Below, in pieces: positions 47,778 through 56,750 of a stretch of 64,000 nucleotides of DNA (positions are counted from its first letter, which is position 1; each line of letters starts with the position of its first letter). The notes under the pieces were generated by a model. It saw only the letters and a list, made by a program, of their open reading frames with translations. It searched no databases and had not been told where the DNA came from. Position numbers and translations under genes: made by a program. This DNA is from Dehalococcoidia bacterium (GTDB lineage Bacteria; Chloroflexota; Dehalococcoidia; Dehalococcoidales; UBA3254). The stretch lies in assembly GCA_025361145.1 (NCBI GenBank), contig JANYAV010000025.1:1-64000 (forward strand). The letters run 5' to 3'.

Positions 47778-50700
47778 CTACTTGTTTCCTTCCACCACCG
47801 CTATCTCCTCCGAGGTGAGCTCATAAAGCTGGTAGACCAACTGGTCAATCTGAGCTTCCAACGCCCTGGTATTGTCTTTGGAAGCTTGTTTCTTAACGGC
47901 AATGATTTGTGTAACTAACGATTCGATTTTGTTCACAAAGGGTAGATTTTGATTAGTGAAAGGTGGAATAGGGATACATTCTACGAATTGTTTAAAATAC
48001 CTCATGCCATTTTCGCCCAAATCCGTAGATATTTTGGGAAAATACCAACTGTTAATTTTGGAGTTTAATATGCCGCAAAGAGCCAAATTGTTTTTATTAC
48101 TCAAAACCATATATGCGGTATTATTAAAGTAGAAACTCTGTGGAAGAACGGTAAAAGTGGGCTCCCGTGAAATATCACTCCAAACCACTTTTTCTTTTTC
48201 GAACTCGGAATAATAAGCAATAGGATCTTGAGTTTCAAACCATTTATTCCCAGTTAGTTTTCTGGACTTAGAACCGTCTGGTAGTATTTTACCAGATTGT
48301 TCCAGTTTATCCTTCCCAAAAGAAAGTAAATGCTTTTTCACAGCAGGATATTCAACTATGTTCACATTTAATGATGGGAAGGTGGCAATAACATACAATC
48401 CTGCCCAATCATAGCTGTAACGCTTTATATCCCTGCCACGTAAAATTGGCTTCAAGATTTCAGCGCTTTTGGGGTCTTCGTTGCAAAGGAGATCTTTGGT
48501 CGCAGTGTCGACTATAAATGCTTCGTTGAGACCTGTTTTAATCCCGTAGTAAATCGATACATCCCAATCCTTGAGAGGTTTACCAAGGTGTTCTATCTTC
48601 TCCTTGAGTTTTTGTTGGGCATCGTTACCAATAAACCAAGCGTCTGGGGTCATTTGCGGAAGCTTGATGGCATTCTTATTAATATATTCTGCCAGATCTT
48701 TACCCTTTGCATCAGTTGTTAAAGTTAAACCACGCAAAGAACAATTGCTTTCGGCATTCTGTACAATCAAAATATTAGTATCTACAGTGGCATTCTCAAA
48801 GACACCAGGTCCTAAATCAACAATCAGGCAAGTATTTTTAGTTAAAAGATAACTTCGCAGACTTTCGCCATATCCAGCGCGCATCCATTTATTGCTGGTG
48901 ATATAGCAAAGATGACCACCATGTCGCAATAAAGTTATTCCACGCTCATAAAAGAGAGTATAAATATCACCTGCACGTTCAAAGGTTACAAATCCTTTAT
49001 TTTCATAAAGGTTGGCTAATTTCCCGCTATCTTTTTGTAGCTGAATATACGGCGGGTTGGCAATCACGATATCGAAGCCCCCTTTCTCACGAAATACTTC
49101 AGCAAAGTAAAGCTTCCAGGCAAAGAAAGGCTTGTCCTGGAAACCTCTGGTGAATTCTAAAAGTTGTTTTTCAATTAAACCCAGATCGAAATGATAGTTT
49201 TTGTTCAACGCCTGGATATCTTTTTTAATGCTTTCATTTCTCTGTTGGGCATCGGGAACAATGGAGTATTTATCTTCAATTTTCTTTAATTTGTTATAGT
49301 ATTCCGTTTTCTGATATTTTAATTTTCCCTCAAATATCTGATTGATTAGTTTTTCAATTTCAGTTTTCAGCTCAGCTTTTTTACTTCGGTCGGCTGTATT
49401 CTGGTATTCACTTTTGTTTTTCTGAAAAACCTGTATCAAAATATCCAAATCATCTTTCATTAGCTTTCCGTAGGATTTTGGATCCTCAGCATCAAAATCA
49501 ATTCCCATGAACTCTGAAATTAAGCTGTTACCCTGCATCAGCTTAAAATCAAGATTGGGGAGCGGCTCAACGCCCCAGTTAGATTTGGATTTATCTATCT
49601 TCTCATCTACCAGAAGAGCGATAAAAAATCTCAGTTTAGATATCTCTATAGCAATCTGCTGAATATCTACACCATAAATACATTTTTCAATGAGGTAGAG
49701 TTTCCTGCCATAGTTTGAATTCTTCTCAGTGAATCTAATCCTGATTTGCTCTTTAAGTTGCTGTTTAATAATAGGGTCGGGAACCCCTTCAACGGCTTTC
49801 ATTTGAGTTTCTTTCCACAATTTGTTATCTGGGTCGAGTTTGAAAAGAGCGAGCACGAGCTTGTTCAGGATGCCCATCGGGAAGGCACCCGACCCAACCG
49901 CAGGATCGACAATCCGTAAATCATCTGTAAGTTGAACAACTTTCTTAGTGTCAACCTCCGAAAACGGATTATTTTGAGTGTCTTCGGCATTGGAAAAGAG
50001 AATATCCAGTTTATTCTCAACTCCATCAATCTGTCCAAGGTAAGTTTTATAGTACCGTTTTAGGGATTGTCCAACCATATAGTCCACGATTTCACGCGGG
50101 GTATAATAGCTGCCGGTGGCTTTGCGGGCGGTCGTGGCGGTCTCCGGATTGAAGCTCGCCAGCAAGTTTTCAAATACATTACCCAACAGTTCCGGATCCA
50201 GAGCTACTTCCTGATCATTCGGATCATTTTCATCAATAGTAAAATTATAGGCTGAAAGAATATTAAGCAATCCTTGAACACTGTAAACTTTATTATTGGT
50301 ACCATAATCATTATTCAAATCTGCGTTTACTGGGTCAGCGAAAAAAAGTAAATTGGGCACACTCAACCCAACCTCTTTATCAGTGAAGCCATCCACCCGA
50401 AATTCGACATTTTTACCATCTGTAGCATAACGCCTATCTAAACAGTCAAACAAACCGCCGTTTAGAAAAGGTATATCCTTGAATATTTCAAGCATATCAT
50501 CCTGATTCTTAAAATATGTTTCATAGCGGTAGATACCGTGATCCATATAATCCTGATTCCAGCCTTTGTTATAAGAAGTTTTAAAACGGAATTTACGGTC
50601 TTCTATTTTGGTATTCAAAGTAGCAAAGAAAAGGTTCTGTAAAATCGCCTTATAATAAGTGGTCTCGTTGAGCTTCAGACTTTTTAATAAAGAAGCTATT

Positions 50701-51398
50701 TTGTTTTGATCGAATAATAGCCCTGAAACAAGTCCACGCTCTTTCATAAACCAGATAAAGATAAGCCGGGTAATCATGCGGATTACAGAAATGTTGCGCC
50801 CATTTGTTTCTTGCTCCGCACCCTCAGGAAAAGATACATTCTTCACAGCCCAAAAATACCAATCGGCAATTTGTCTGTAGAAATCTTTAGTTACCTTTTC
50901 TACTGAGAAGGCGTCCTTAATGCTTGTTAATGAAGCGAAGTCACATGTACCTATCCTTTCTTTAAACGTTTTATTAGTTTGTTCCGGCTTCACAAAATAA
51001 GTGAAACGGCGGAAATTGCTATAAGATTTTTTAGGGCCTTCAGCCTGTCCGTAAACCAGACTAAAACGAAAAGAACCAGCAGTATCAAAAAAGACAAAAA
51101 TTCCCGCATCATATTTCATGTAGCCTTTGAGTATTTTCTTGGCTTTTTCATACTGGGCTTTTTTGCCGCTGCGTTCAGTTAAGTCAGATTCTACTTCCGC
51201 TGTTGCGATCAGCATCTTTTCAGCCTGGCCGAAACTAATTTCACCAAGAGTATGAAAGTTAGAAAATTTACCAATCTCATCGTACGGGGAGAGATCATCA
51301 TCGATCTCTCGGTAAGATTTGCTAACGGTATGAAAAAAAATATTGAGATTTCTTTTATCACAACGGTCAATGACTTTCTGGAGAAGTTCTTTACTCAT
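47778..51398 (-). CDS. Eco57I-class N6-adenine DNA methyltransferase
   Basis: 1206 residues. Motif I RIVDPAVGSGAFPMG near residue 498 and motif IV VIANPPYIQL near 782 define a gamma-class (Eco57I) adenine methyltransferase. Following these, a TaqI-like specificity region (LKDWDVSIYYGIKTGLNEAFIVD and IPIPPF) and helical tails near residues 900-1200 probably select the target. The N-terminus has no clear PD-(D/E)xK motif, so cutting would need the partner. It overlaps the PLD-helicase by 8 bases (ATGAGTAA), implying coupled synthesis and likely one complex. Distinct from the RM gene at 1486-5481. Confidence 0.87.
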   Translation of the reverse strand: MSKELLQKVIDRCDKRNLNIFFHTVSKSYREIDDDLSPYDEIGKFSNFHTLGEISFGQAEKMLIATAEVESDLTERSGKKAQYEKAKKILKGYMKYDAGIFVFFDTAGSFRFSLVYGQAEGPKKSYSNFRRFTYFVKPEQTNKTFKERIGTCDFASLTSIKDAFSVEKVTKDFYRQIADWYFWAVKNVSFPEGAEQETNGRNISVIRMITRLIFIWFMKERGLVSGLLFDQNKIASLLKSLKLNETTYYKAILQNLFFATLNTKIEDRKFRFKTSYNKGWNQDYMDHGIYRYETYFKNQDDMLEIFKDIPFLNGGLFDCLDRRYATDGKNVEFRVDGFTDKEVGLSVPNLLFFADPVNADLNNDYGTNNKVYSVQGLLNILSAYNFTIDENDPNDQEVALDPELLGNVFENLLASFNPETATTARKATGSYYTPREIVDYMVGQSLKRYYKTYLGQIDGVENKLDILFSNAEDTQNNPFSEVDTKKVVQLTDDLRIVDPAVGSGAFPMGILNKLVLALFKLDPDNKLWKETQMKAVEGVPDPIIKQQLKEQIRIRFTEKNSNYGRKLYLIEKCIYGVDIQQIAIEISKLRFFIALLVDEKIDKSKSNWGVEPLPNLDFKLMQGNSLISEFMGIDFDAEDPKSYGKLMKDDLDILIQVFQKNKSEYQNTADRSKKAELKTEIEKLINQIFEGKLKYQKTEYYNKLKKIEDKYSIVPDAQQRNESIKKDIQALNKNYHFDLGLIEKQLLEFTRGFQDKPFFAWKLYFAEVFREKGGFDIVIANPPYIQLQKDSGKLANLYENKGFVTFERAGDIYTLFYERGITLLRHGGHLCYITSNKWMRAGYGESLRSYLLTKNTCLIVDLGPGVFENATVDTNILIVQNAESNCSLRGLTLTTDAKGKDLAEYINKNAIKLPQMTPDAWFIGNDAQQKLKEKIEHLGKPLKDWDVSIYYGIKTGLNEAFIVDTATKDLLCNEDPKSAEILKPILRGRDIKRYSYDWAGLYVIATFPSLNVNIVEYPAVKKHLLSFGKDKLEQSGKILPDGSKSRKLTGNKWFETQDPIAYYSEFEKEKVVWSDISREPTFTVLPQSFYFNNTAYMVLSNKNNLALCGILNSKINSWYFPKISTDLGENGMRYFKQFVECIPIPPFTNQNLPFVNKIESLVTQIIAVKKQASKDNTRALEAQIDQLVYQLYELTSEEIAVVEGNK

Positions 51399-54300
51399 TC
51401 ACAACCTCATGATTTTCTACAGCTACAATAACCTCTTTAACAGTGGATGTAGTTTTTTGCTTAACGGCCTCAAGATAGAAGCGTCCCATTTCCCGGATGA
51501 GATCGTCTAAAAAGGCTTTTATATTGGCGATATTCGTTTCATCTTTTAAACCAGCTTTTAAAACCGAAATACGCCGCAGAGTATAATCCGGTAGAGTCTT
51601 ATAATCTTCAATATCTTCACGTAGAATAAGCAGAAAGTCCTGATATTCCTGATAAGATCCGGTTCTATCAGCCAATAAGGTCAAAATATTAGCATAAGCT
51701 TTCTTTTCCAGGCTTAATTCACTGGATTGGATGATGACACGCTCTTTCTGCTCTTTGATTAGCTGGTAATTAGTCCAGAATTTATCACTTAAAGCTAACG
51801 CCGGTTCTTCTTTAGTGCATTGAATTAACGGCAAAGCTTCTTCAAAAAGCATTTCGGTTGGTTTTTTATCATCCCCGTTCAGATTACTGATAAACAACCC
51901 TGAACCTTTTTTTATAAAAACGGTCAGAGCGTATGAGGAATACTGCTTGGCTACCTTGATACGAGGGGGTAACCGGCTAATCTTTTGTTTAACCATAGGA
52001 TCGATTTCCGCATAGAGACGGCGCAAAGTGGTCTGGAAACTTTCCTGCTCCTGCTGCTCGGGATTCTGCTGGATTTTATCGAAAAGTTTAGAAGCTGAAG
52101 GTTCCTCATCCGGCTCAAAGATCTTGGCATCTTCGCCAAGCGTATTATGGATAAGAAACATTTTTTCTCTAGCTATCTGTCGGCTTTTCACGTAAGTTGC
52201 GCCTTTCTCGGTTGGAAAGAAGTTATAAATATAGAGGTTATCGAAGACCTTTTTGCTGATACGGTTGATTCTGCCAACACGCTGGATAACACGGGTAGGA
52301 TTCCAGGGAATATCCAAATTAATCACCGCTCCTGCGCGGTTAAGATTAAAACCTTCCGACATTCTATCGGTCGCCAGCATGATCTGGTATTGGTTCGCTT
52401 GATTCTTATAAGTGGTATCAAAATTACTCAGAACTGCGGCTTCTTTAATTTTATTGAAGTCGCCTTTGATAGTAATAATCTGGCCAGGAAATTGCTTCTC
52501 AAGATGAGACTCTACGTATTTAACGGTGTCAAGATATTCTGAGAAGATAATTACCTTCCGGACTGGCTCGGTGTTTTTTTCTTTTTTATTGAGAACGTCC
52601 TTCATGAAGGTGCATAATTTAGCTAATTTGGGATCATTATCAGCTACAAGATGAAGATCATCCAACTCTTTCAGAATCTTATCGAGCAGCTTTATATCGG
52701 ATCGGATATCTGCGAGGAATTTTTCTCCAGCCACAAATTGACTCAATTTATAGACTTTATAATTCTTGGGAAAACTGCCATTTACCAATTTCTGGGCATA
52801 ATCCTGTAATGCCAATTCAATATCATCTTCATCTGAATCCGCCAATTGTTCGACGATCTTACGATCGAGGATATATTGGCCGCTGGTTTCAATGAACTTA
52901 AGCACTTTTATACTTACTCTTTGGAAATTGGTAATACTTTCTTTGAAAGCTCCGAAGGAACTTTCAAAGCGCTTAACCAGCAGACGCCGCATAAATTCAA
53001 ACAGGTTGGTTTGAGTGAGTTTTTCAATGTTCTGGGCCTCATTCAAAATGACGATATCGCCTGTTTCATATAAAAACGGCTGGTAAATAGCTCCGGTAAA
53101 GAGTCCGTCTTCAGCAAAATACTCAGACACAACCCGGTCATAGAAACTGGACTGATCATGGGTAAGCTCAAAGAAAGCCTCTTGCGGATCTTTAATATTG
53201 GAAAGCTCATAAATTTCCTTTGAATATTCGGGATCAGTCCTCAAGTCGATGCGGTTACGGCGAATTGTGACCTTGGAAATTACCTGGCGTATCTCCAGCG
53301 ATAAAGAACGAGCACGGGCTGTGACCTTTTTAATATCAACGTGATTGGAATCGAAAAGAACTTTATAGTCTTTTTGGGCTTTATCTTTTTTAACAGGGTT
53401 GGAAGACTGGTAATTCTTTTTTATGTTGGAAAGACGTCTGAATATTTCAGAATAATGACGGAATTGAGCATCCAGATTATTAGATAGAGTCAGATTTGAT
53501 TTACCGGGAACGACAAAAAGTTTAAGCAATGAAAAAATATCGGCAGGGGTGTTATTAAAAGGGGTGGCGGTAAGCAGAATTACTACTTTGCCACGGCAAA
53601 TGTTGCTGAGAGTTTGATAGGCCTCAGTATCCTGATTGCGGAATCGGTGGGCTTCATCTACAATGATAACGCCAAAATCCGGTTCATTCTGGACCAATGA
53701 GAGTGTCTTTTCGAGGGTTTCTTCACCGCAGGATCTTATTTCCCAGGATAATAGCTCAAAATCATGAACATATTTACTCCAGCCGGAACGAACGCCATCA
53801 ACTCCCGGTTCACCCTTAAGAGCCGGAGGACAAATAATAATACCGCGTTTTCCTAAGAATTTGGCGACCATCGAAGCAATAATGCTTTTACCCAAACCTA
53901 CAACGTCGGAGATGATAACTCCATTTTCTTGTTCAATAATGCTGAGAGCCTGAGCGACGGCATCAACCTGATACTGATATTTTTTATAACCCTTATTTTC
54001 CAGAAGCTGGAAAATATATTCCTGAAAGTTTTTGGGGCGACGGGTTTCCAGATAGGTTTTCAAGATGAATGCGTAAGCCTCATAGGGGGTGACCTTAGCA
54101 ATAAGGGTGCATTCGGTAAGGACTCGGATCAGTTCCTTTTTAAAGACGTTGTCTTCAGTAATTTCAACCGAGCCGTAATTCCATAAATCGTCAAAATAGG
54201 CTTCAGCCTCAGCAGTGCCAAAGTCGCTTAACTCAACATTAAATTCATTCTGATGGGATAGGCCTGCGCTGGTGAGATTACTGCTGCCGGTGATAAAGAC

Positions 54301-54765
54301 GCAGGGTTTAGGAATACAATGGTCGCCATCAAATTTGAAGATATAGAGTTTAGCGTGGTTAGGATCGCGAGTTTTTTTAATTATTAATCTACCATCGATA
54401 ATGGCCTGGATGAAGAATGACGCCTGTTCGTAAAACTCCTGGGTATCAAACCGATCTGAATTAATTGATTTGATAATAGAATCTTTAAACAGAGATTGCT
54501 GCTGATTCCCATCTAGTTTTTCAGTGGCTCCGTATTCCATCAAGCCGAAGGCAGTCTTATCAACATTCAAACCAACCAGAACCTTGAATTTTACGGCAGT
54601 GTTGTTTTTCAAAGCCTCGTAGAGCTGACTGATACCGGAATAGTAGAAAAAACCTACCAGAAACTTTAATTCCTGGCTAACTGAAATCAAATCAGAAATT
54701 CTGGATTTCAGGACTTTTTCTGGGCTATTGGTAATAAAAGAGCTGGGATCAGATGTATCGGGCAT
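51391..54765 (-). CDS. PLD-nuclease/SNF2-family helicase fusion
   Basis: 1124 residues. N-terminal PLD-type domain with HAKLYIF (H136 region) and ITGSSNLTSAGL (HxK...GSxN), one HKD motif as in dimeric PLD nucleases. Then an SNF2-type motor: SDVVGLGKSIIASM (Walker A, ~290), VIIVDEAHRFRN (~370), LLTATPFNN, and QRVGRINRI (motif VI, ~831). A long C-terminal region has no recognised domain. This combination suits an ATP-driven, DNA-translocating nuclease. With the methyltransferase it forms a two-gene analogue of ATP-dependent restriction. ATG with AGGAT upstream; it is the first gene of the cluster. Confidence 0.88.
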   Translation of the reverse strand: MPDTSDPSSFITNSPEKVLKSRISDLISVSQELKFLVGFFYYSGISQLYEALKNNTAVKFKVLVGLNVDKTAFGLMEYGATEKLDGNQQQSLFKDSIIKSINSDRFDTQEFYEQASFFIQAIIDGRLIIKKTRDPNHAKLYIFKFDGDHCIPKPCVFITGSSNLTSAGLSHQNEFNVELSDFGTAEAEAYFDDLWNYGSVEITEDNVFKKELIRVLTECTLIAKVTPYEAYAFILKTYLETRRPKNFQEYIFQLLENKGYKKYQYQVDAVAQALSIIEQENGVIISDVVGLGKSIIASMVAKFLGKRGIIICPPALKGEPGVDGVRSGWSKYVHDFELLSWEIRSCGEETLEKTLSLVQNEPDFGVIIVDEAHRFRNQDTEAYQTLSNICRGKVVILLTATPFNNTPADIFSLLKLFVVPGKSNLTLSNNLDAQFRHYSEIFRRLSNIKKNYQSSNPVKKDKAQKDYKVLFDSNHVDIKKVTARARSLSLEIRQVISKVTIRRNRIDLRTDPEYSKEIYELSNIKDPQEAFFELTHDQSSFYDRVVSEYFAEDGLFTGAIYQPFLYETGDIVILNEAQNIEKLTQTNLFEFMRRLLVKRFESSFGAFKESITNFQRVSIKVLKFIETSGQYILDRKIVEQLADSDEDDIELALQDYAQKLVNGSFPKNYKVYKLSQFVAGEKFLADIRSDIKLLDKILKELDDLHLVADNDPKLAKLCTFMKDVLNKKEKNTEPVRKVIIFSEYLDTVKYVESHLEKQFPGQIITIKGDFNKIKEAAVLSNFDTTYKNQANQYQIMLATDRMSEGFNLNRAGAVINLDIPWNPTRVIQRVGRINRISKKVFDNLYIYNFFPTEKGATYVKSRQIAREKMFLIHNTLGEDAKIFEPDEEPSASKLFDKIQQNPEQQEQESFQTTLRRLYAEIDPMVKQKISRLPPRIKVAKQYSSYALTVFIKKGSGLFISNLNGDDKKPTEMLFEEALPLIQCTKEEPALALSDKFWTNYQLIKEQKERVIIQSSELSLEKKAYANILTLLADRTGSYQEYQDFLLILREDIEDYKTLPDYTLRRISVLKAGLKDETNIANIKAFLDDLIREMGRFYLEAVKQKTTSTVKEVIVAVENHEVVNE

Positions 54766-54998
54766 TTTGTTTATCCTTCAGCAATTTTGATGTTTGATCC
54801 ATTTTTACAATTACGCCAATTATACACTGCTTGAATAGCGCTAACAAGAGACAAATCAGCTTAAAGCTTAAAGCTAAAAGCTTTCAGTAAAGATACAAGA
54901 TATATAAGCTCCAAGATACAAGAGACAAATTACAAACAAATAACAAATTACAAATTACAAAAAACAAACGAGGGCGAAAACAAGGCAATCCCTTCTTA
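54766..54998. other. Intergenic AT-rich low-complexity DNA
   Basis: Contains runs such as AGCTTAAAGCTTAAAGCTAAAAGC (54857-54880) and ACAAATTACAAACAAATAACAAATTACAAATTACAAA (54923-54960). No gene; ORF 54884..55081 lies in it and is judged spurious. Similar words occur at 22943-23040. Confidence 0.7.
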
Positions 54999-55032
54999 TT
55001 GACTTCTAATTTGGTGCTCATTATAATGAGCA
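54999..55032 (+). promoter_or_regulatory. Promoter and palindromic operator of the MNT/HEPN pair
   Basis: TTGACT (54999-55004), 17-base spacer, TATAAT (55022-55027). The -10 box is centred in a perfect 18-bp palindrome TGCTCATTATAATGAGCA (55015-55032), an ideal operator for the winged helix of the first gene's product. Confidence 0.8.
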
Positions 55033-55056
55033 TATCGCTCACACAATGGAGCAAGT

Positions 55057-55617
55057 ATGCTAAATGAAATAATAATTGCAAGAACCGATCAAAAAATATT
55101 ACGCTTTCTAGCTAAATATTCTGACAAAGAATTCCACGAGCGAGAAATAGCTAGACGAATTGGCATAGCCTCCGGGTCAGCTAACCGTGCTCTTAACGAG
55201 CTTTTTACCTCCGGAGCTGTCAAGCGCAGACATGAATTTAGAAGGCTGTTCTACTCCGTGGATTCTTCTAACCCGGCTATGCGTGAATTCAAAAAGCTGG
55301 TCAATATTTTGCTTATTGAACCCCTGGTAGAAAAGCTAAAACCTATCTCAGCTCGAATCATTCTCTATGGTAGTTGTGCTCAAGGTTCAGATAACTCAAA
55401 AAGCGATATGGATATTTTTGTCGTCACCTCCGATCGAGCAAGGGCGTTGAGCGCTGTCGGGAATTGCTCTTTTCCAGAGGGATTCGAGAATATTCACATT
55501 CAGGCCGTCATTAAAAACCCCGCCGAAGTTTTAAAAGCCGGGGAATCCGAGCAAGTGTTTTTAAATGAGGTAGAAAAAGGGATTGTTTTATGGGAGAGCA
55601 GCGCACGTGAATCCTGA
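55057..55617 (+). CDS. Winged-helix/MNT-type nucleotidyltransferase
   Basis: 186 residues. Residues ~10-70 form a winged helix (DQKILRFLAKYSDKEFHEREIARRIGIASGSANRALNELFTSG), followed by a minimal nucleotidyltransferase with ILYGSCAQGSDNSKSDMDIFV (GSxxxGxxxxxSDxD) at ~108-128. MNT antitoxins add AMP to or bind HEPN toxins; here the fused winged helix may repress the operon at the 18-bp palindrome. Overlaps the HEPN gene by 11 bases. ATG preceded by GGAG. Confidence 0.86.
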   Translation: MLNEIIIARTDQKILRFLAKYSDKEFHEREIARRIGIASGSANRALNELFTSGAVKRRHEFRRLFYSVDSSNPAMREFKKLVNILLIEPLVEKLKPISARIILYGSCAQGSDNSKSDMDIFVVTSDRARALSAVGNCSFPEGFENIHIQAVIKNPAEVLKAGESEQVFLNEVEKGIVLWESSARES

Positions 55618-56038
55618 GTTTACTAAATTTATTGAAAGCGGAAAATTGATCGCCTATCCCGGGGCACATGAAATGGTGGCGAAAGAACTAGCGGTAGCTA
55701 AAAGCGACCTGGTGGACGCCAGGGATGGTTTCGACGCCGGACGATATAAATGGTCTACGATCGAAGGCTATTACTTGATGTTTCATGCATCAAGAGCACT
55801 GATTTATTCTAGAAATTATCGTGAAAAAAGCCATTATGCTGTTACCGTGGCATTAAAGGCCCTATTTGTTGAAGAAAAAATCCTGGACATCCGTTTCGTG
55901 CGGGATTTATTAAACGCTATGAATTTACGCGAAGCAGCGGACTATCAGGCCGAGTTTTCTAAAGAAGGCGCAGAAGCGGTCATCAAAGCTGCAGAAAATT
56001 TTATTGAAACCACCGCAACTATTTTGAAATTGAATTAG
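55607..56038 (+). CDS. HEPN-domain toxin partner
   Basis: 143 residues from the GTG at 55607, which has GGGAGAG 9 bases upstream and overlaps the MNT stop; the track's TTG is 24 bases earlier. The all-helical chain with AYPGAHEMVAKELAVAKSDL, YYLMFHASRALIYSRNYREKSHYAV and the C-terminal FIETTATIL fits the MNT-associated HEPN family; an R-x6-H pair is in RNYREKSH. Presumed RNase toxin controlled by the upstream protein. No separate antitoxin is needed. Confidence 0.86.
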   Translation: MNPEFTKFIESGKLIAYPGAHEMVAKELAVAKSDLVDARDGFDAGRYKWSTIEGYYLMFHASRALIYSRNYREKSHYAVTVALKALFVEEKILDIRFVRDLLNAMNLREAADYQAEFSKEGAEAVIKAAENFIETTATILKLN

Positions 56039-56081
56039 CATACAGGCCCGTCCTTTTTATGAATCGAAGTTGTTCAGGATA

Positions 56082-56116
56082 TGCTTAGACGAGCTTGGAC
56101 GAGCTTGGACGAGCTT
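56082..56116. repeat. Tandem 10-bp repeat GAGCTTGGAC
   Basis: GAGCTTGGAC occurs twice in perfect tandem (56091-56110), preceded by a degenerate unit (TGCTTAGAC) and followed by a partial one (GAGCTT). It lies between the HEPN stop and higA copy 2. Function unknown. Confidence 0.75.
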
Positions 56117-56167
56117 CGAGCTTCTAGAGAAGGAAAGGGGGGAGAATAGCTGCGAGTTTGACACTTT

Positions 56168-56452
56168 TCAGGCTTGATTATGTTTGTTAATTAAAGCTTT
56201 GGTGAGCTGATAGTCGGTTTCCAGATTTAACCAGAAGCGAGCGGGAATCTCCGGCATGACTTCTTCCAATTGTATAGCTGTCTCAGCGGTAATGGCTTTC
56301 TTACCTTTGATAATTTCATTGATGGTATTAATGGGCCTTCCCATTCTTTTAGCTAATTCCTTCTGAGAGAGCTCACGCGCCTGGATCTCTTCCGCTAAAA
56401 ATTCCCCGGGGGGCATAGCTATATCCGGATAAGCTGCAGTTTTAGTTACCAT
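56168..56452 (-). CDS. higA: HigA family antitoxin, copy 2
   Basis: 94 residues, nearly identical in protein to copy 1 (5984..6268): IAMPPGEF versus IAIPPGEF and a few other changes. DNA identity across the shared block is roughly 90% by eye. It starts at the same ATG with GGAGG just upstream, and overlaps higB by 11 bases. XRE helix-turn-helix antitoxin. Confidence 0.92.
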   Translation of the reverse strand: MVTKTAAYPDIAMPPGEFLAEEIQARELSQKELAKRMGRPINTINEIIKGKKAITAETAIQLEEVMPEIPARFWLNLETDYQLTKALINKHNQA

Positions 56453-56750
56453 AGTAATCCTCCACGTCCACGATGCGGACGGTGTCTTCCGCGATTTTTT
56501 GAATGATAAGCCGATAATTACCAGTGAGCGTTATAGCGTGTTGCCCGGCACGATCACCTTTTAAAGGATGTAAACGTAAAGCTTGAAAACTGAACAGTTG
56601 GGTGAATTTATCGGCCGCTCTGATGATAAGTATTCGTTGAATATATTTCCGGCCTATTGGAACCCCAAACTGGCGACTGGCGGTTGAAAGACTGAGACTG
56701 GCTTCAGATAAATGGTTGTTTGAGAATTCTATATTCACGCATACACCCAT
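56442..56750 (-). CDS. higB: HigB-type toxin, copy 2
   Basis: 102 residues from the ATG at 56750; the GTG at 56738 equals the start used in copy 1. VNIEFSNNHLSEASLSLSTAS differs from copy 1 in several places, and RLHPLKGDRAGQHAITLTGNYRLII keeps the killer core. Its promoter (minus strand TTGGCA, 16 bases, TATAAT) lies in the conserved upstream block to about 56795. The long direct repeats of copy 1 are not present here. Confidence 0.9.
   Translation of the reverse strand: MGVCVNIEFSNNHLSEASLSLSTASRQFGVPIGRKYIQRILIIRAADKFTQLFSFQALRLHPLKGDRAGQHAITLTGNYRLIIQKIAEDTVRIVDVEDYYGN

Noticed and set aside
54884-55081. 65-residue hydrophobic ORF upstream of the MNT gene
   Set aside because: Lies in low-complexity DNA, runs antisense through the promoter of 55057, and lacks an SD.
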